From Rhodovulum sp. MB263 (GTDB lineage: Bacteria; Pseudomonadota; Alphaproteobacteria; Rhodobacterales; Rhodobacteraceae), in NCBI RefSeq assembly GCF_002073975.1, contig NZ_CP020384.1, forward strand, positions 1,488,001-1,552,000: 64,000 nucleotides of DNA. The letters are read 5' to 3'. Of this stretch, positions 8,705 through 16,947 are shown piece by piece. Each line of letters opens with the position of its first letter. The stretch's first letter is position 1. The notes below the pieces were generated by a model that did no database searches, was not told the origin of the DNA, and was given only the letters and a program-made list of their open reading frames with translations. A program made the position numbers and the translations under genes.

Positions 8705-9036
8705 GTCTCGCAAGGGACTATGGCGATAAACGCGCCCGTAATAAGCGGATCGGACCCGGGGGCGGTACCCGGCGGCTCCACCAAATATCCCACATTGGCG
8801 GGATCATGGGGCCGAAACAGGATCGACGGACGTCTAAAGGGGTTAGCTTTTGCCCGGTGAGCTACCACCGTTATCGGTGCAAGCATGATAGTTGCCAATG
8901 ACAACCGTGCTCCGGTGGCGCTGGCTGCGTAAGCAGTCCGCAAAACCAAATCTTAAGCCCTTGCGTCTAGCAACGTAAGGCGGGGTTCGCAGGCACCTGG
9001 CAACAGAAGCCTGCACTTCCCCCCGTGCTTCCCCTT
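8705..9036 (+). ncRNA. ssrA: tmRNA, permuted two-piece alphaproteobacterial form
   Basis: tmRNA with SmpB rescues stalled ribosomes and adds a degradation tag. The tag frame is plain: the resume codon GCC at 8894 begins ANDNRAPVALAA, ending with TAA at 8930-8932. The gene is circularly permuted. The acceptor piece comes first and ends CGGCTCC-ACCA (8773-8783) after a T-arm-like GGGGGCGGTACCCGG. A spacer of about 24 bases (8784-8807) is presumably removed. The coding piece starts GGGGCCG at 8808-8814, which pairs with CGGCTCC over seven base pairs (one G-U) to form the acceptor stem. A hairpin (GCAGGC 8989-8994 with GCCTGC 9009-9014) and a T-run at 9035-9039 mark the 3' region. The mature ends are estimates. 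Confidence 0.92.
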
Positions 9037-9974
9037 TTTAGGTGGGTTCTCTGAGAGGTTTCGGTCCTTCCGTTCCTTTTTCAAACGCCGACCATCTTGT
9101 CCTCATCGCGCATCGTCAGGCGCGCTCGGTAGCACCTGAGCGCTGGTCGTCCTGCCCGATTGCTGATGGTCGTATTCGCCCGTCCCGGCAGACATCCCCG
9201 AAATGCTTCCCGAAACCCGGATGCCCCGTCGGCTCTGTCCCATAACCGGGCCTTGGCGACGGGAGGAGACGGCCGGCAGGAAAACCCTTCCAGCCCTCTG
9301 GCGTTGCCGGTCGCCGCGGCACCTGTTTCCCGGCCTTCCGAACATGATCTCGATCCGGGTGCGGCCTCTGTTGCGGCGCTTTTCCCATCCGATGGTTATG
9401 CCGCAGGACGTTCGATTTCGAGGGATTGTCATTTTTTCAATGGTTTGCGGAGCCGATTGGCACCGTCGGCGCGGTTGGCAAGCCGCCGATCCCTTCCAGA
9501 CAGACAGCCGGCACTGCAGAGCGGTCGCGCAACCCGGCCCGCCTGCAAGCGCGGAGGTCCATGGCGAATGGCATCACCTCTCGGGAAAACAGCGCCGGAA
9601 GACCGCGCCCTGCCGTTTCGGCTGCAGGCGCGCGTGAATTCAGGGCGTTCGCCTGCTCAGGCCGGTCGTGATCGCCTTCCGCTCGGCTGCCTGACCATTG
9701 GGGGCTCCGGCGAAGATATCCCTCTCGTTCCTGCGCTGCCATCGGGTCGGGAGGGGCGTCGGCCGCCCATCTGCGGACGGTGCATCGCGCCATCGCCAGC
9801 CCTTGCGATCTGTGAGGGCGTCCCGAGCGATAGGCGCCGGCCATCGCCCCCGGCCTGGTATCGCCCTTGAGAAGGCAGGGCTGAGGCCGCGCCATCCGTG
9901 CGTCGCCCCATTTCAATTCGGGCGCGCCACGCATGTCGACAAGGGAATTGCGCGCCGGTCGATGCGGCCAGAGG
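9037..9974. other. Gene-poor region downstream of ssrA
   Basis: About 940 bases lie between ssrA and the 3' end of dnaE2. Several open frames span parts of it on both strands, but none has a convincing start, ribosome binding site or recognisable product; they read as Arg/Pro/Ser-rich sequence typical of non-coding high-GC DNA. tmRNA genes are common integration sites for mobile elements, so this could be a decayed insertion, but I see no integrase remnant and no obvious duplicated ssrA 3' end. Confidence 0.4.
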
Positions 9975-12900
9975 CTAATGGAAATCCCGGCTGGGAAACA
10001 GCCGCTTGGCCTGCTCGCGAGGATGCCGGGCGGCAGTGGCAGGGCGCGGCGGGCGGGGGGCATCGTCGGCGCATGGCTGGGGGGCGGCGATGGTTCCGGC
10101 AAGCGGATGGTTGAGATCGGACAGGCGGCCGGAGAGGTCCTCGACCCGCTCTGCGATCAGGTGAACGACGAGGCCGTCGCGTTGCAGCCGTCCCGTCACC
10201 CGCAGCAGCCGCCCGCCCATCACCGCGCGCCGGAACCGCTCGAACACCTTCGGCCAGACCACCACATTGGCTACGCCGGTCTCGTCTTCCAGGGACAGGA
10301 AGATCACCCCCGAGGCGGTGCCGGGGCGCTGCCGGGTGATGACCAGGCCGCAGACGGAGGTGGGCCGCAAGGGCGCTTCGGCCAGCCGGTCATGGGGGGT
10401 GAGGCCGGACAGGGCAGGGCGCAGCAGCTCCATCGGATGGGCGCGGAGCGACAGGCGCAGCGAGACATAATCCTCGACCACCTGTTCGCCCAGATGCATG
10501 GCCGGCAGCGCCACGTCCGGTTCGTGGATCGCCTCGCCATCGATCGGATCGTCGAAGAGCGGCAGCGGTGCCTGTGCCCGGATCGCCCGGATCTGCCACA
10601 GCGCCTCGCGGCGGGAAAATCCGATCCCGGCAAAGGCGTCGGCCTCGGCCAGGCGTTCCAGCATGGCGGGCGCGACGCCCGCGCGACGCCAGACCGTCCC
10701 GGGGTCGCGATAGCCGTTGCCGCGGGCGGCGACGATCCAGTCGGCCTCGTCCCGCCGGACGCCCTTGATCTGACGAAACCCCAGCCGCAGCGCCAGCGCC
10801 CCGTCGGCGCGCCGCTCGAGGCTGTTGTCCCAGGTGCTGTGGTTGATGCACACCGGCCGGACCTCGACCCCATGCTCGCGGACATCGCGCACGATCTGGG
10901 CGGGGGCGTAGAACCCCATCGGCTGGGCATTCAGCAGTGCGCAGGCAAAGACCGCCGGGCGGTGGCATTTCAGCCAGGCCGAGACATAGACCAGCAGCGC
11001 GAAGGCCGCGGCATGGCTTTCGGGAAAGCCGTAATCGGCGAAGCCCTCGATCTGGCCGAAACAGCGTTCGGCCACCTCGGGGCCGTAGCCGTTGGCCAGC
11101 ATGCCCGCCACGAACTTGTCGCGGAACTGGCCGATGGTGCCCATGCGCCGGAACGAGGCGATGGAGCGGCGCAGCCGGTCCGCCTCCTCGGCGGTGAAGT
11201 CCGCGCCCACCACCGCGATCTGCATCGCCTGTTCCTGAAAGAGCGGCACGCCGAGGGTGCGACGGGTGACCTCTTCCAGCGCCGGGCCGAAGGCCTCGGG
11301 CGCCTCCAGCCCCTGGCGGCGGCGGATATAGGGCTGCACCATGCCGCCCTGGATCGGGCCGGGGCGGACGATGGCGACCTCGATGACCAGATCGTAGAAG
11401 GTGGCGGGCTTCATCCGCGGCAGGAAGTTCATCTGCGCCCGGCTTTCCACCTGGAACACCCCCACCGCATCGGCCCGCTGCAGCATCCGGTAGGTGGCCG
11501 CGTCCTCCTGGGGCACGGTGTTGAGGCTCAGGACCCGGTCCTCGTGGCGCTCGATCAGATCGAAGGCCTTGCGGATGCAGCTGAGCATCCCCAGCGCCAG
11601 GATATCGACCTTGAGAATGCCCAGCGTGTCGATGTCGTCCTTGTCCCATTCGATGACGGTGCGGTCCTCCATCGCCGCGTTCTCGATCGGGCAGAGCTCG
11701 TCCAGCCGCCCGCGGGTGATGACGAAGCCGCCGACATGCTGGGACAGATGCCGGGGAAAGCTGATGATCTCGCCGATCAGGTGCAGCGTCTGGGCCAGCC
11801 GCCGGTCGGCCGGATCGAGCCCCAGCTCGCGGATCCGGTCCGGATCGGGGCCCTTGCCCGAGATGCCCCAGACCTGGCCCGACAGGGCGGCGGTGACATC
11901 CTGCGACAGGCCCATGACCTTGCCCACCTCGCGGATCGCGGCGCGGGTGCGGAAATGGATCACCGTGGCGCAGAGCCCGGCCCGGTCGCGGCCGTATTTC
12001 GCATAGATATGCTGGATGACCTCCTCGCGGCGCTCATGCTCGAAATCGACGTCGATATCGGGCGGCTCGCCCCGGTATTTCGACAGGAAGCGTTCGAAGA
12101 CCATGGCGATCCGGTCGGGCGGGACATCGGTGATCCCGAGCGCCCAGCACAGGATCGAATTGGCCGCCGAGCCGCGCCCCTGGCACAGGATGCCGATCGA
12201 GCGGGCATGGGTGACGATGTCATGCACCGTCAGGAAGTAGGCGGCGAAGCCCAGCTCGCCCACCACCCGCAGCTCTTTCTCGGCCAGCGCCTGATAATGC
12301 TCGGGAATGCCCTCGGGACAGCGGCGGGCCAGACCTTCGCGCGCCAGCCGGTCCAGCCGTGCCTGCGGGGCCTCGTCCCCGGCGGCCTCGTCGGGATATT
12401 CATAGGCAAGCTCGTCGAGATCGAAGCAGCAGCGCGCCGCGATCTCGAGGCTGCGGCGGAGCGCGGCGGGATGGTCGCGGAACACACGCGCCATGTCGGC
12501 GGCGCCCTTCAGCCGGCGCTCGGCATTGGGCAGCGCCCGGGTGCCGATCCGGTCGATGGTGATCTTCTCGCGCAGGCAGGTCAGCACATCGGCCAGCCGC
12601 CGCCGGTTGGCGCGGTGCATCAGCACGTCGCCCACCGCCACCATCGGCGCGGCGGCCCGCAGCGCAAGCCGGGCGCAGGCCGCCAGATGGGCCTGGTCGG
12701 TCCCGTCATAGCGCGGTGCCGCGCCCAGGAAGACACGGCCGGGATGGCGGCGCTGCATCTCGCGGACCGGCTCGGCGCAGGTCTCGGGATCGGCCTGCGG
12801 CAGCGCGATCAGGATCAGGCCCTGCGCCGCCTCTGTCAGGTCCTGCCGGTCGAGATGGCAGCCGCCCTTTTCGGCCCGGCGCTTGCCCAGGGTCAGAAGA

Positions 12901-13340
12901 CGGCTCAGCCGCTGATAGGCGTCGCGGTCGGTGGGCAGCGCGATCCAGTCGACGGGGCTGTCGCGCAGCACCAGGCGACAGCCCACGATCAGCCGGGGCA
13001 GTGGCAGCGGCAGGGTAGGCGTTTCGGGGCGGGCGAGATCCTGCGGATCGCCGAGCGCCTGCCGCGAACAGGTGTCGATGCGGTGCTGCGAGCGGATGCG
13101 CACCGTCTCGATCTGCTCGCGCCGCATCTCCTTCAGCGCGGCATGGGCGCGCACGACGCCCGCCAGCGAGTTGCGGTCGGTGATCGCGATGGCGGCAAGC
13201 CCCAGCTCGGCGGCGCGCAGCACCAGTTCCTCGGGATGCGAGGCGCCGGTCAGGAAGGTGAAATTCGTCGTCACGCAGAGTTCGGCATAGCCCGCGGTGC
13301 CCGGGGCATTGGGCAGCGGGTCTCGGGGCTCTCCGCTCAT
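9975..13340 (-). CDS. dnaE2: Error-prone DNA polymerase DnaE2 (ImuC)
   Basis: This 1121-aa C-family polymerase performs translesion synthesis with ImuA and ImuB after DNA damage. The N-terminal PHP domain starts YAELCVTTNFTFLTGASHPEE. The polymerase palm holds PDIDVDFEHERREEV (around residues 425-440), with the catalytic Asp pair, and is preceded by the GRGSAANS motif. An OB-fold domain near the C-terminus (LVITRQRPGTASGVIFLSLEDETG) matches the family. The length fits DnaE2 and is shorter than the main replicative DnaE. The ATG at 13340 overlaps the imuB stop, so translation is coupled; longer upstream starts would run into imuB. Confidence 0.96.
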   Translation of the reverse strand: MSGEPRDPLPNAPGTAGYAELCVTTNFTFLTGASHPEELVLRAAELGLAAIAITDRNSLAGVVRAHAALKEMRREQIETVRIRSQHRIDTCSRQALGDPQDLARPETPTLPLPLPRLIVGCRLVLRDSPVDWIALPTDRDAYQRLSRLLTLGKRRAEKGGCHLDRQDLTEAAQGLILIALPQADPETCAEPVREMQRRHPGRVFLGAAPRYDGTDQAHLAACARLALRAAAPMVAVGDVLMHRANRRRLADVLTCLREKITIDRIGTRALPNAERRLKGAADMARVFRDHPAALRRSLEIAARCCFDLDELAYEYPDEAAGDEAPQARLDRLAREGLARRCPEGIPEHYQALAEKELRVVGELGFAAYFLTVHDIVTHARSIGILCQGRGSAANSILCWALGITDVPPDRIAMVFERFLSKYRGEPPDIDVDFEHERREEVIQHIYAKYGRDRAGLCATVIHFRTRAAIREVGKVMGLSQDVTAALSGQVWGISGKGPDPDRIRELGLDPADRRLAQTLHLIGEIISFPRHLSQHVGGFVITRGRLDELCPIENAAMEDRTVIEWDKDDIDTLGILKVDILALGMLSCIRKAFDLIERHEDRVLSLNTVPQEDAATYRMLQRADAVGVFQVESRAQMNFLPRMKPATFYDLVIEVAIVRPGPIQGGMVQPYIRRRQGLEAPEAFGPALEEVTRRTLGVPLFQEQAMQIAVVGADFTAEEADRLRRSIASFRRMGTIGQFRDKFVAGMLANGYGPEVAERCFGQIEGFADYGFPESHAAAFALLVYVSAWLKCHRPAVFACALLNAQPMGFYAPAQIVRDVREHGVEVRPVCINHSTWDNSLERRADGALALRLGFRQIKGVRRDEADWIVAARGNGYRDPGTVWRRAGVAPAMLERLAEADAFAGIGFSRREALWQIRAIRAQAPLPLFDDPIDGEAIHEPDVALPAMHLGEQVVEDYVSLRLSLRAHPMELLRPALSGLTPHDRLAEAPLRPTSVCGLVITRQRPGTASGVIFLSLEDETGVANVVVWPKVFERFRRAVMGGRLLRVTGRLQRDGLVVHLIAERVEDLSGRLSDLNHPLAGTIAAPQPCADDAPRPPRPATAARHPREQAKRLFPSRDFH

Positions 13341-14818
13341 GCGAATTCTCCCTGCACGAACCAGCCCGGCGCCTGCGGCGTATGGAACAGCCACAGCCGC
13401 CGCCCCTGCCGGGTCTCGACCCGCCAATAGTCGCGGACGCCCGAACGCCAGTTATCATCCTCCAGCCACCATTCCGGCGCGATGCGTTCGGGCCCGGTGG
13501 CACGCGCCGTGTTCAGCGCCATGCGCCGCCAGCGGAACCGCCCCGGCGGTTGCGGCCCGGTCCCGGCGATGGGCTCGGGCGGAAACAGCCGCAGCGTGCG
13601 CGGATGCGGGACGATCCAGGCCCCGCCCGGCTCGGACCAGGCGGCGGGTGCGATCAGGAAGCTGCGCTCGGGGATATGGCTGTCGGCGGGGAGGAAGCGG
13701 CGGATGTTCTCCAGCCCGATCCGGGTTCCGATCCGGGTGATCAGGTCATCCAGCCCATCCGTCCGGTCACCGCCGTGAAAACCGGTCTGGCAAGGCGGCA
13801 ACGGTTCCACCTGCACCGCTTCGAGCCGCAGCCGGTCGATGCCCCAGCCCGCCTCGACGCCCGCGACGCCGCGCTCGAACAGAGGCAAAATGCGCGCGGG
13901 TTCGCGCAGGGGGCGGGCCAGGCGCAGTTCGATCTGCCGGCTGTCCCCGTCGACGCGGTTCAGTGTCAGGCACAGCACGCGCGCGCCATGCTGCCGGTCT
14001 TTCAGCCGGGCGCAAAGCGCCTCGAGCAGCCGTCCGGTCCCGGCCATGACATCGCTGACCAGCCCGATCGGCTCCGGCAGGCTCAGGCGCAAGGCGTAAT
14101 GCGGCGGCTCGGCCTCGGGCGCGATCGCCTCGGGCTCGGCCCCAAGCGCCTGGTCCAGCCGCTTCAGCAGATCGGGGCCGAAGCGGCGGGCCAGCGGCGC
14201 GCGCGGCCGCGCCGCCAGGTCGGCCACCGTGCGCAGCCCCAGCCGCTCCAGCGCGGCGACGGTCTCCTCCTCCAGACGCAGCGCCCGGACCGGCAGATGG
14301 CCCAGGGCCTGCAGCGGGTCCGCGCCGGGCGCGGCCACGCCCTCGCCATGGCGGGCCAGGGCCCAGGCCGCGCCGCGGGTCGCGGCCAGTCCCAGCCGCG
14401 CGGCAATCCCGGCCCGGATCAGCCGGGCGCGGATGTCGGCGAGCATCTCGGCCTCGCCGCCGAAAAGATGCGCCGAGCCGGTGATGTCGAGGACCAGCCC
14501 ATCCTGGCCCTCGGTCCCCGCCCAGGGACAGTAGCGCGTGGCCCAGCGGCAGAGCGCGCGAAGAAACCGCGCATCGGCGGCCGGATCGGCCGGACGGCTG
14601 AGAAGATCGGGGCAGAGCGCACGGGCATCGGCCAGGGCCATGCCGCGATGCAGGCCACGGGAGTCGGCCGCGAGGTTCAGGCAATGGATCCGCTCGCTCC
14701 CGGCGCGGGTCACGCTCAGCGCGAAAGGGGCCTCAACCGGGCGCAGCCTCAGGGCCCGGTCGCTCGCCAGCCGGGGAAACCAGATCGAGACGATGCGTCT
14801 GTGCATCCCATCGAACAT
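13337..14818 (-). CDS. imuB: ImuB, Y-family polymerase-like mutasome protein
   Basis: ImuB is a catalytically inactive Y-family polymerase homologue that bridges ImuA, DnaE2 and the sliding clamp. The 493-aa frame begins MFDGMHRRIVSIWFPRLASDRALR, where the metal-binding acidic residues of true Pol IV (DMDAFFAAVE) are absent, as expected. LDITGSAHLFGGE and the finger region follow, with a long C-terminal extension (about 350-493) containing Trp-rich elements. The start is uncertain: ATG at 14818 has GGGGA upstream, while ATG at 14806 aligns best with family N-termini. Both lie inside the end of imuA. A LexA-type box sits 15 bases upstream of the 14818 start. Confidence 0.92.
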   Translation of the reverse strand: MFDGMHRRIVSIWFPRLASDRALRLRPVEAPFALSVTRAGSERIHCLNLAADSRGLHRGMALADARALCPDLLSRPADPAADARFLRALCRWATRYCPWAGTEGQDGLVLDITGSAHLFGGEAEMLADIRARLIRAGIAARLGLAATRGAAWALARHGEGVAAPGADPLQALGHLPVRALRLEEETVAALERLGLRTVADLAARPRAPLARRFGPDLLKRLDQALGAEPEAIAPEAEPPHYALRLSLPEPIGLVSDVMAGTGRLLEALCARLKDRQHGARVLCLTLNRVDGDSRQIELRLARPLREPARILPLFERGVAGVEAGWGIDRLRLEAVQVEPLPPCQTGFHGGDRTDGLDDLITRIGTRIGLENIRRFLPADSHIPERSFLIAPAAWSEPGGAWIVPHPRTLRLFPPEPIAGTGPQPPGRFRWRRMALNTARATGPERIAPEWWLEDDNWRSGVRDYWRVETRQGRRLWLFHTPQAPGWFVQGEFA

Positions 14819-15341
14819 GCCAGTCCCCAACTGTTCCCGATTTGTTCTTTATAAGGGACCAGCGCTGCAGAGTCGAGCCGGCCGGATCGAAGACCGCATC
14901 GAAAACGGGAGTGCAGTGCCAGCGGGTCTCGGCCGCGTTGCTGCCCGCGCCCCCGCTTTCGATGCGGTCGGCGATGATCGACAGCGCGGTGGCGTTGCCG
15001 TCCCGCGCCGCAAGCTGCAGCCGCCGCCCCGCTGTCAGCCCCAGGGCCTTGGTCAGCTCCGTCACCACCAGCGGCACCGCGCCCGAGCGCAGGGCCTCTT
15101 CGGTCACGGCCAGCGCCTCGGCCTGGTCGCGGGGCTCGGCCAGCAGGAGGCGTCCGGGGTCGATCATGGCGGCTACCCCGGCAGGGTTGATCCGCTCGGT
15201 CTGCCAGCTTTCGGCGACCCAGAGCAGCGGCCCTCCGATCCGGGCAGCCTGGGCCAGGGCGAAGAAGACCGCGCCCGGGCCGCAGACCTCATGGGCGCGA
15301 CCGCGGCGCAGCGACGGGAAGGGCATGGAACCGGTCTGCAT
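14733..15341 (-). CDS. imuA: ImuA-like SOS mutagenesis protein
   Basis: ImuA is a RecA/SulA-like partner in the ImuABC mutasome. The frame has the expected pieces: AHEVCGPGAVFFALAQAAR near the N-terminus, LLWVAESWQTE, the helical LVVTELTKALGLTAGRRLQLAARDG region, and the C-terminal WSLIKNKSGTVGDWHVRWD motif. It is about 202 aa from the ATG at 15341; a longer frame to 15431 exists, and neither start has a clear ribosome binding site. The N-terminal part is shorter than in many homologues, which usually have a FPxGLxxLD segment before HEV. Its 3' end overlaps imuB by about 85 bases, consistent with one operon. Confidence 0.82.
   Translation of the reverse strand: MQTGSMPFPSLRRGRAHEVCGPGAVFFALAQAARIGGPLLWVAESWQTERINPAGVAAMIDPGRLLLAEPRDQAEALAVTEEALRSGAVPLVVTELTKALGLTAGRRLQLAARDGNATALSIIADRIESGGAGSNAAETRWHCTPVFDAVFDPAGSTLQRWSLIKNKSGTVGDWHVRWDAQTHRLDLVSPAGERPGPEAAPG
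14833..14847. promoter_or_regulatory. LexA (SOS) box within the 3' end of imuA
   Basis: The sequence GTTCCCGATTTGTTC is a perfect match to the alphaproteobacterial LexA operator GTTC-N7-GTTC. It lies just upstream of the imuB start and inside the imuA reading frame, where it encodes part of a conserved KNKSGT stretch. It could drive an SOS-controlled internal promoter for imuB-dnaE2, or be a coincidence of coding. Confidence 0.6.
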
Positions 15342-15652
15342 GGCAGATGACAATATCGGGCAACATCCCGTGCCGGACAAGGCGATGCGATGCCAGGGCC
15401 CTGTATCGACCGGCAGGGCGGCGAAGGGCATCGGTCCCGGACGCGCTCAGGGCGCCGGACATCGGCCATGGGGACAAGGGGCATCTGCCGCATGCCGCGT
15501 TTTCCGAGGGCAATCGCCAGCGGGCCTGCCCGGCCCGTTGCTCCTGTGCCCGGACGCATGTCGCGTTGCTGTCGCCGGGGCGCAGCCTCCCCATGACGGT
15601 CGTGTCGGGCCTCTGGTTGCCAAGCTCTTGGAGAGGTTCTAATTGTTCGTCC
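15342..15652. other. Divergent intergenic region between imuA and the guanidine riboswitch
   Basis: This stretch should hold the promoters of imuA (minus) and of the SMR exporter gene (plus). A near-miss of the SOS operator, GTTC-N5-GTTC, lies at 15636-15648, but the spacing is two bases short of the LexA consensus. No gene is supported. Confidence 0.35.
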
Positions 15653-15694
15653 GAGGACGGCCTCACCATTCCGGTCATCATGCGGGACGGCCCG
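15653..15694 (+). ncRNA. Guanidine-II (mini-ykkC) riboswitch
   Basis: Two small hairpins each show the diagnostic ACGG tetraloop: GAGG-ACGG-CCTC at 15653-15664 and CGGG-ACGG-CCCG at 15683-15694, joined by an 18-base linker. The ribosome binding site GGAAGGAGA (15697-15705) starts two bases after the second hairpin. Guanidinium binding by this class joins the loops and frees the ribosome binding site. The next gene encodes an SMR transporter of the Gdx type, the classic target. Confidence 0.88.
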
Positions 15695-15711
15695 GTGGAA
15701 GGAGATCGCGC

Positions 15712-16032
15712 ATGGCCTGGATCTGTCTTTTTGCGGCCGGTATCCTGGAGATCGTCTGGGCATTCTCGATGAAGAAGTCCGCCGGTTTCACGCTTGTCAC
15801 CCCGACAATCATCACCCTCATCACGATGCTCGCCAGCTTCGGGCTGTTATCCGTGGCGATGAAGTCGCTTCCGCTCGGCACGGCCTACACGATCTGGACG
15901 GGGATCGGTGCCGTTGGCGCATTCGTCGTCGGGATCGTCGTTCTGGGAGAGGCGATCACGCCGGCCCGGATCATTGCGGCGCTTCTCATCATCAGCGGCA
16001 TCATCATGATGAAGCTGGCCAGCGCCGACTAG
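15712..16032 (+). CDS. gdx: SMR-family guanidinium exporter (Gdx/SugE type)
   Basis: This 106-aa protein has four membrane helices and the conserved Glu13 in MAWICLFAAGILEIVWAFSMK, the proton/substrate-coupling residue of small multidrug resistance transporters. The Gdx subgroup, formerly SugE, exports guanidinium in exchange for protons; a W-A-x-S-M-K-like N-terminal helix 1 and the GTAYTIWTGIGAVGA motif fit this group. It acts as a dual-topology dimer in the inner membrane. The guanidine-II riboswitch immediately upstream strongly supports guanidinium as substrate. The start follows a strong GGAAGGAGA site; an upstream in-frame extension would run through the riboswitch and is rejected. Confidence 0.93.
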   Translation: MAWICLFAAGILEIVWAFSMKKSAGFTLVTPTIITLITMLASFGLLSVAMKSLPLGTAYTIWTGIGAVGAFVVGIVVLGEAITPARIIAALLIISGIIMMKLASAD

Positions 16033-16947
16033 ACCGCCGCCGAAAGGAACGGCCTCCGGATGCCCAAAAGGTCGGGTCTTCCACGGTCGGGGCGGCAATC
16101 TGAGGCGTCCAGACAGGCCAGTCGCTGGGTCATGGACAGTCCTTGGTGGGAGGAGCTTTGACAATTGCCATGGATTGCGTTCTCGGCGCGTCGCGCCGCT
16201 ATCGGCCGGGCTGACAGCCGAGCATGGCGATCGGGGCGCAAGGATCATCTTCCGATCAAGATCGCGGCTCCGGCATCCGGGCGGAGGCGTGCATTCCCGG
16301 TCAGGGCGGCGGCCGTCGGGTCTTCCCGGACCTTGCCGGACCTGCCGGAGCAGAGCCCGGAAGGCGAAGATATTGCGACCGGCGACAGAGCCTGTGACCT
16401 GCGATGCGGTCCCTTAGGGCCGTCCTGCGGTGCGGGGGTGTCATGCTCCCGGGAGCGCTCCCCCCGATCGGCCGGGAAACGGCCCCGGAGGTGGCCCGGG
16501 CAAAGCCCCCCCGACCATGCCCGGGCAAATGCTCTGCCTGGCCCATATCCGTCCCGGGCAGAGCGTGCCTCGGGGGCGGGCGCGGTTCAGGTCGCCGAAT
16601 GCCAGCGCAATTCCCCCTCCCGTTCATCTCCCGGAGAGTGCAGGGGCGCGCGTGGAATCATGCCGAGATCCCCGGGCGCCACCGGCGATGTGGTGCACCT
16701 CTGCGCTCATCGTGAAAACGGTTGTCCGGCACCGGCGCGGTCCTGCGTATCCGCCTTGTCGGACATCCCGCGGAGAAGACGGCCCCGGCCGGTCGAAAGC
16801 GCCGGAGGCGCAAATGCAAAGCCTCTGTTGTGCAGCCGTCCTCCCGATCATGATCTCGCGTCCCGCCTTGTGGCCGGGAGGAAGGATGCGCAAGCGGGCC
16901 GTCCGGTTGGAAGCCCGGTCCAGACCCGGCAGATCACCCGATTGCGA
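16033..16947. other. Intergenic region without supported gene
   Basis: About 915 bases separate the gdx stop from the 3' end of the RACo-type gene. The region is G/C-rich with many CCCGGGC-type short repeats near 16440-16600, including CCCGGGCAAAG and CCCGGGCAAAT. Open frames on both strands lack credible starts or recognisable products. A TTGACA at 16158-16163 is not followed by a good -10 element. Confidence 0.4.

Noticed and set aside
9160-9870. A 236-codon frame in the gap after ssrA
   Set aside because: No plausible ribosome binding site, no domain and composition of random high-GC DNA; several overlapping frames on both strands are equally long.
9933-13430. A 1165-codon frame opposite dnaE2
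   Set aside because: High third-position GC in dnaE2 opens the opposite frame. The translated product shows no family features, while dnaE2 motifs are clear.
15636-15648. GTTC-N5-GTTC as an SOS operator for imuA
   Set aside because: Spacing is five instead of the seven bases required by the alphaproteobacterial LexA consensus; the correct spacing occurs only at 14833-14847.
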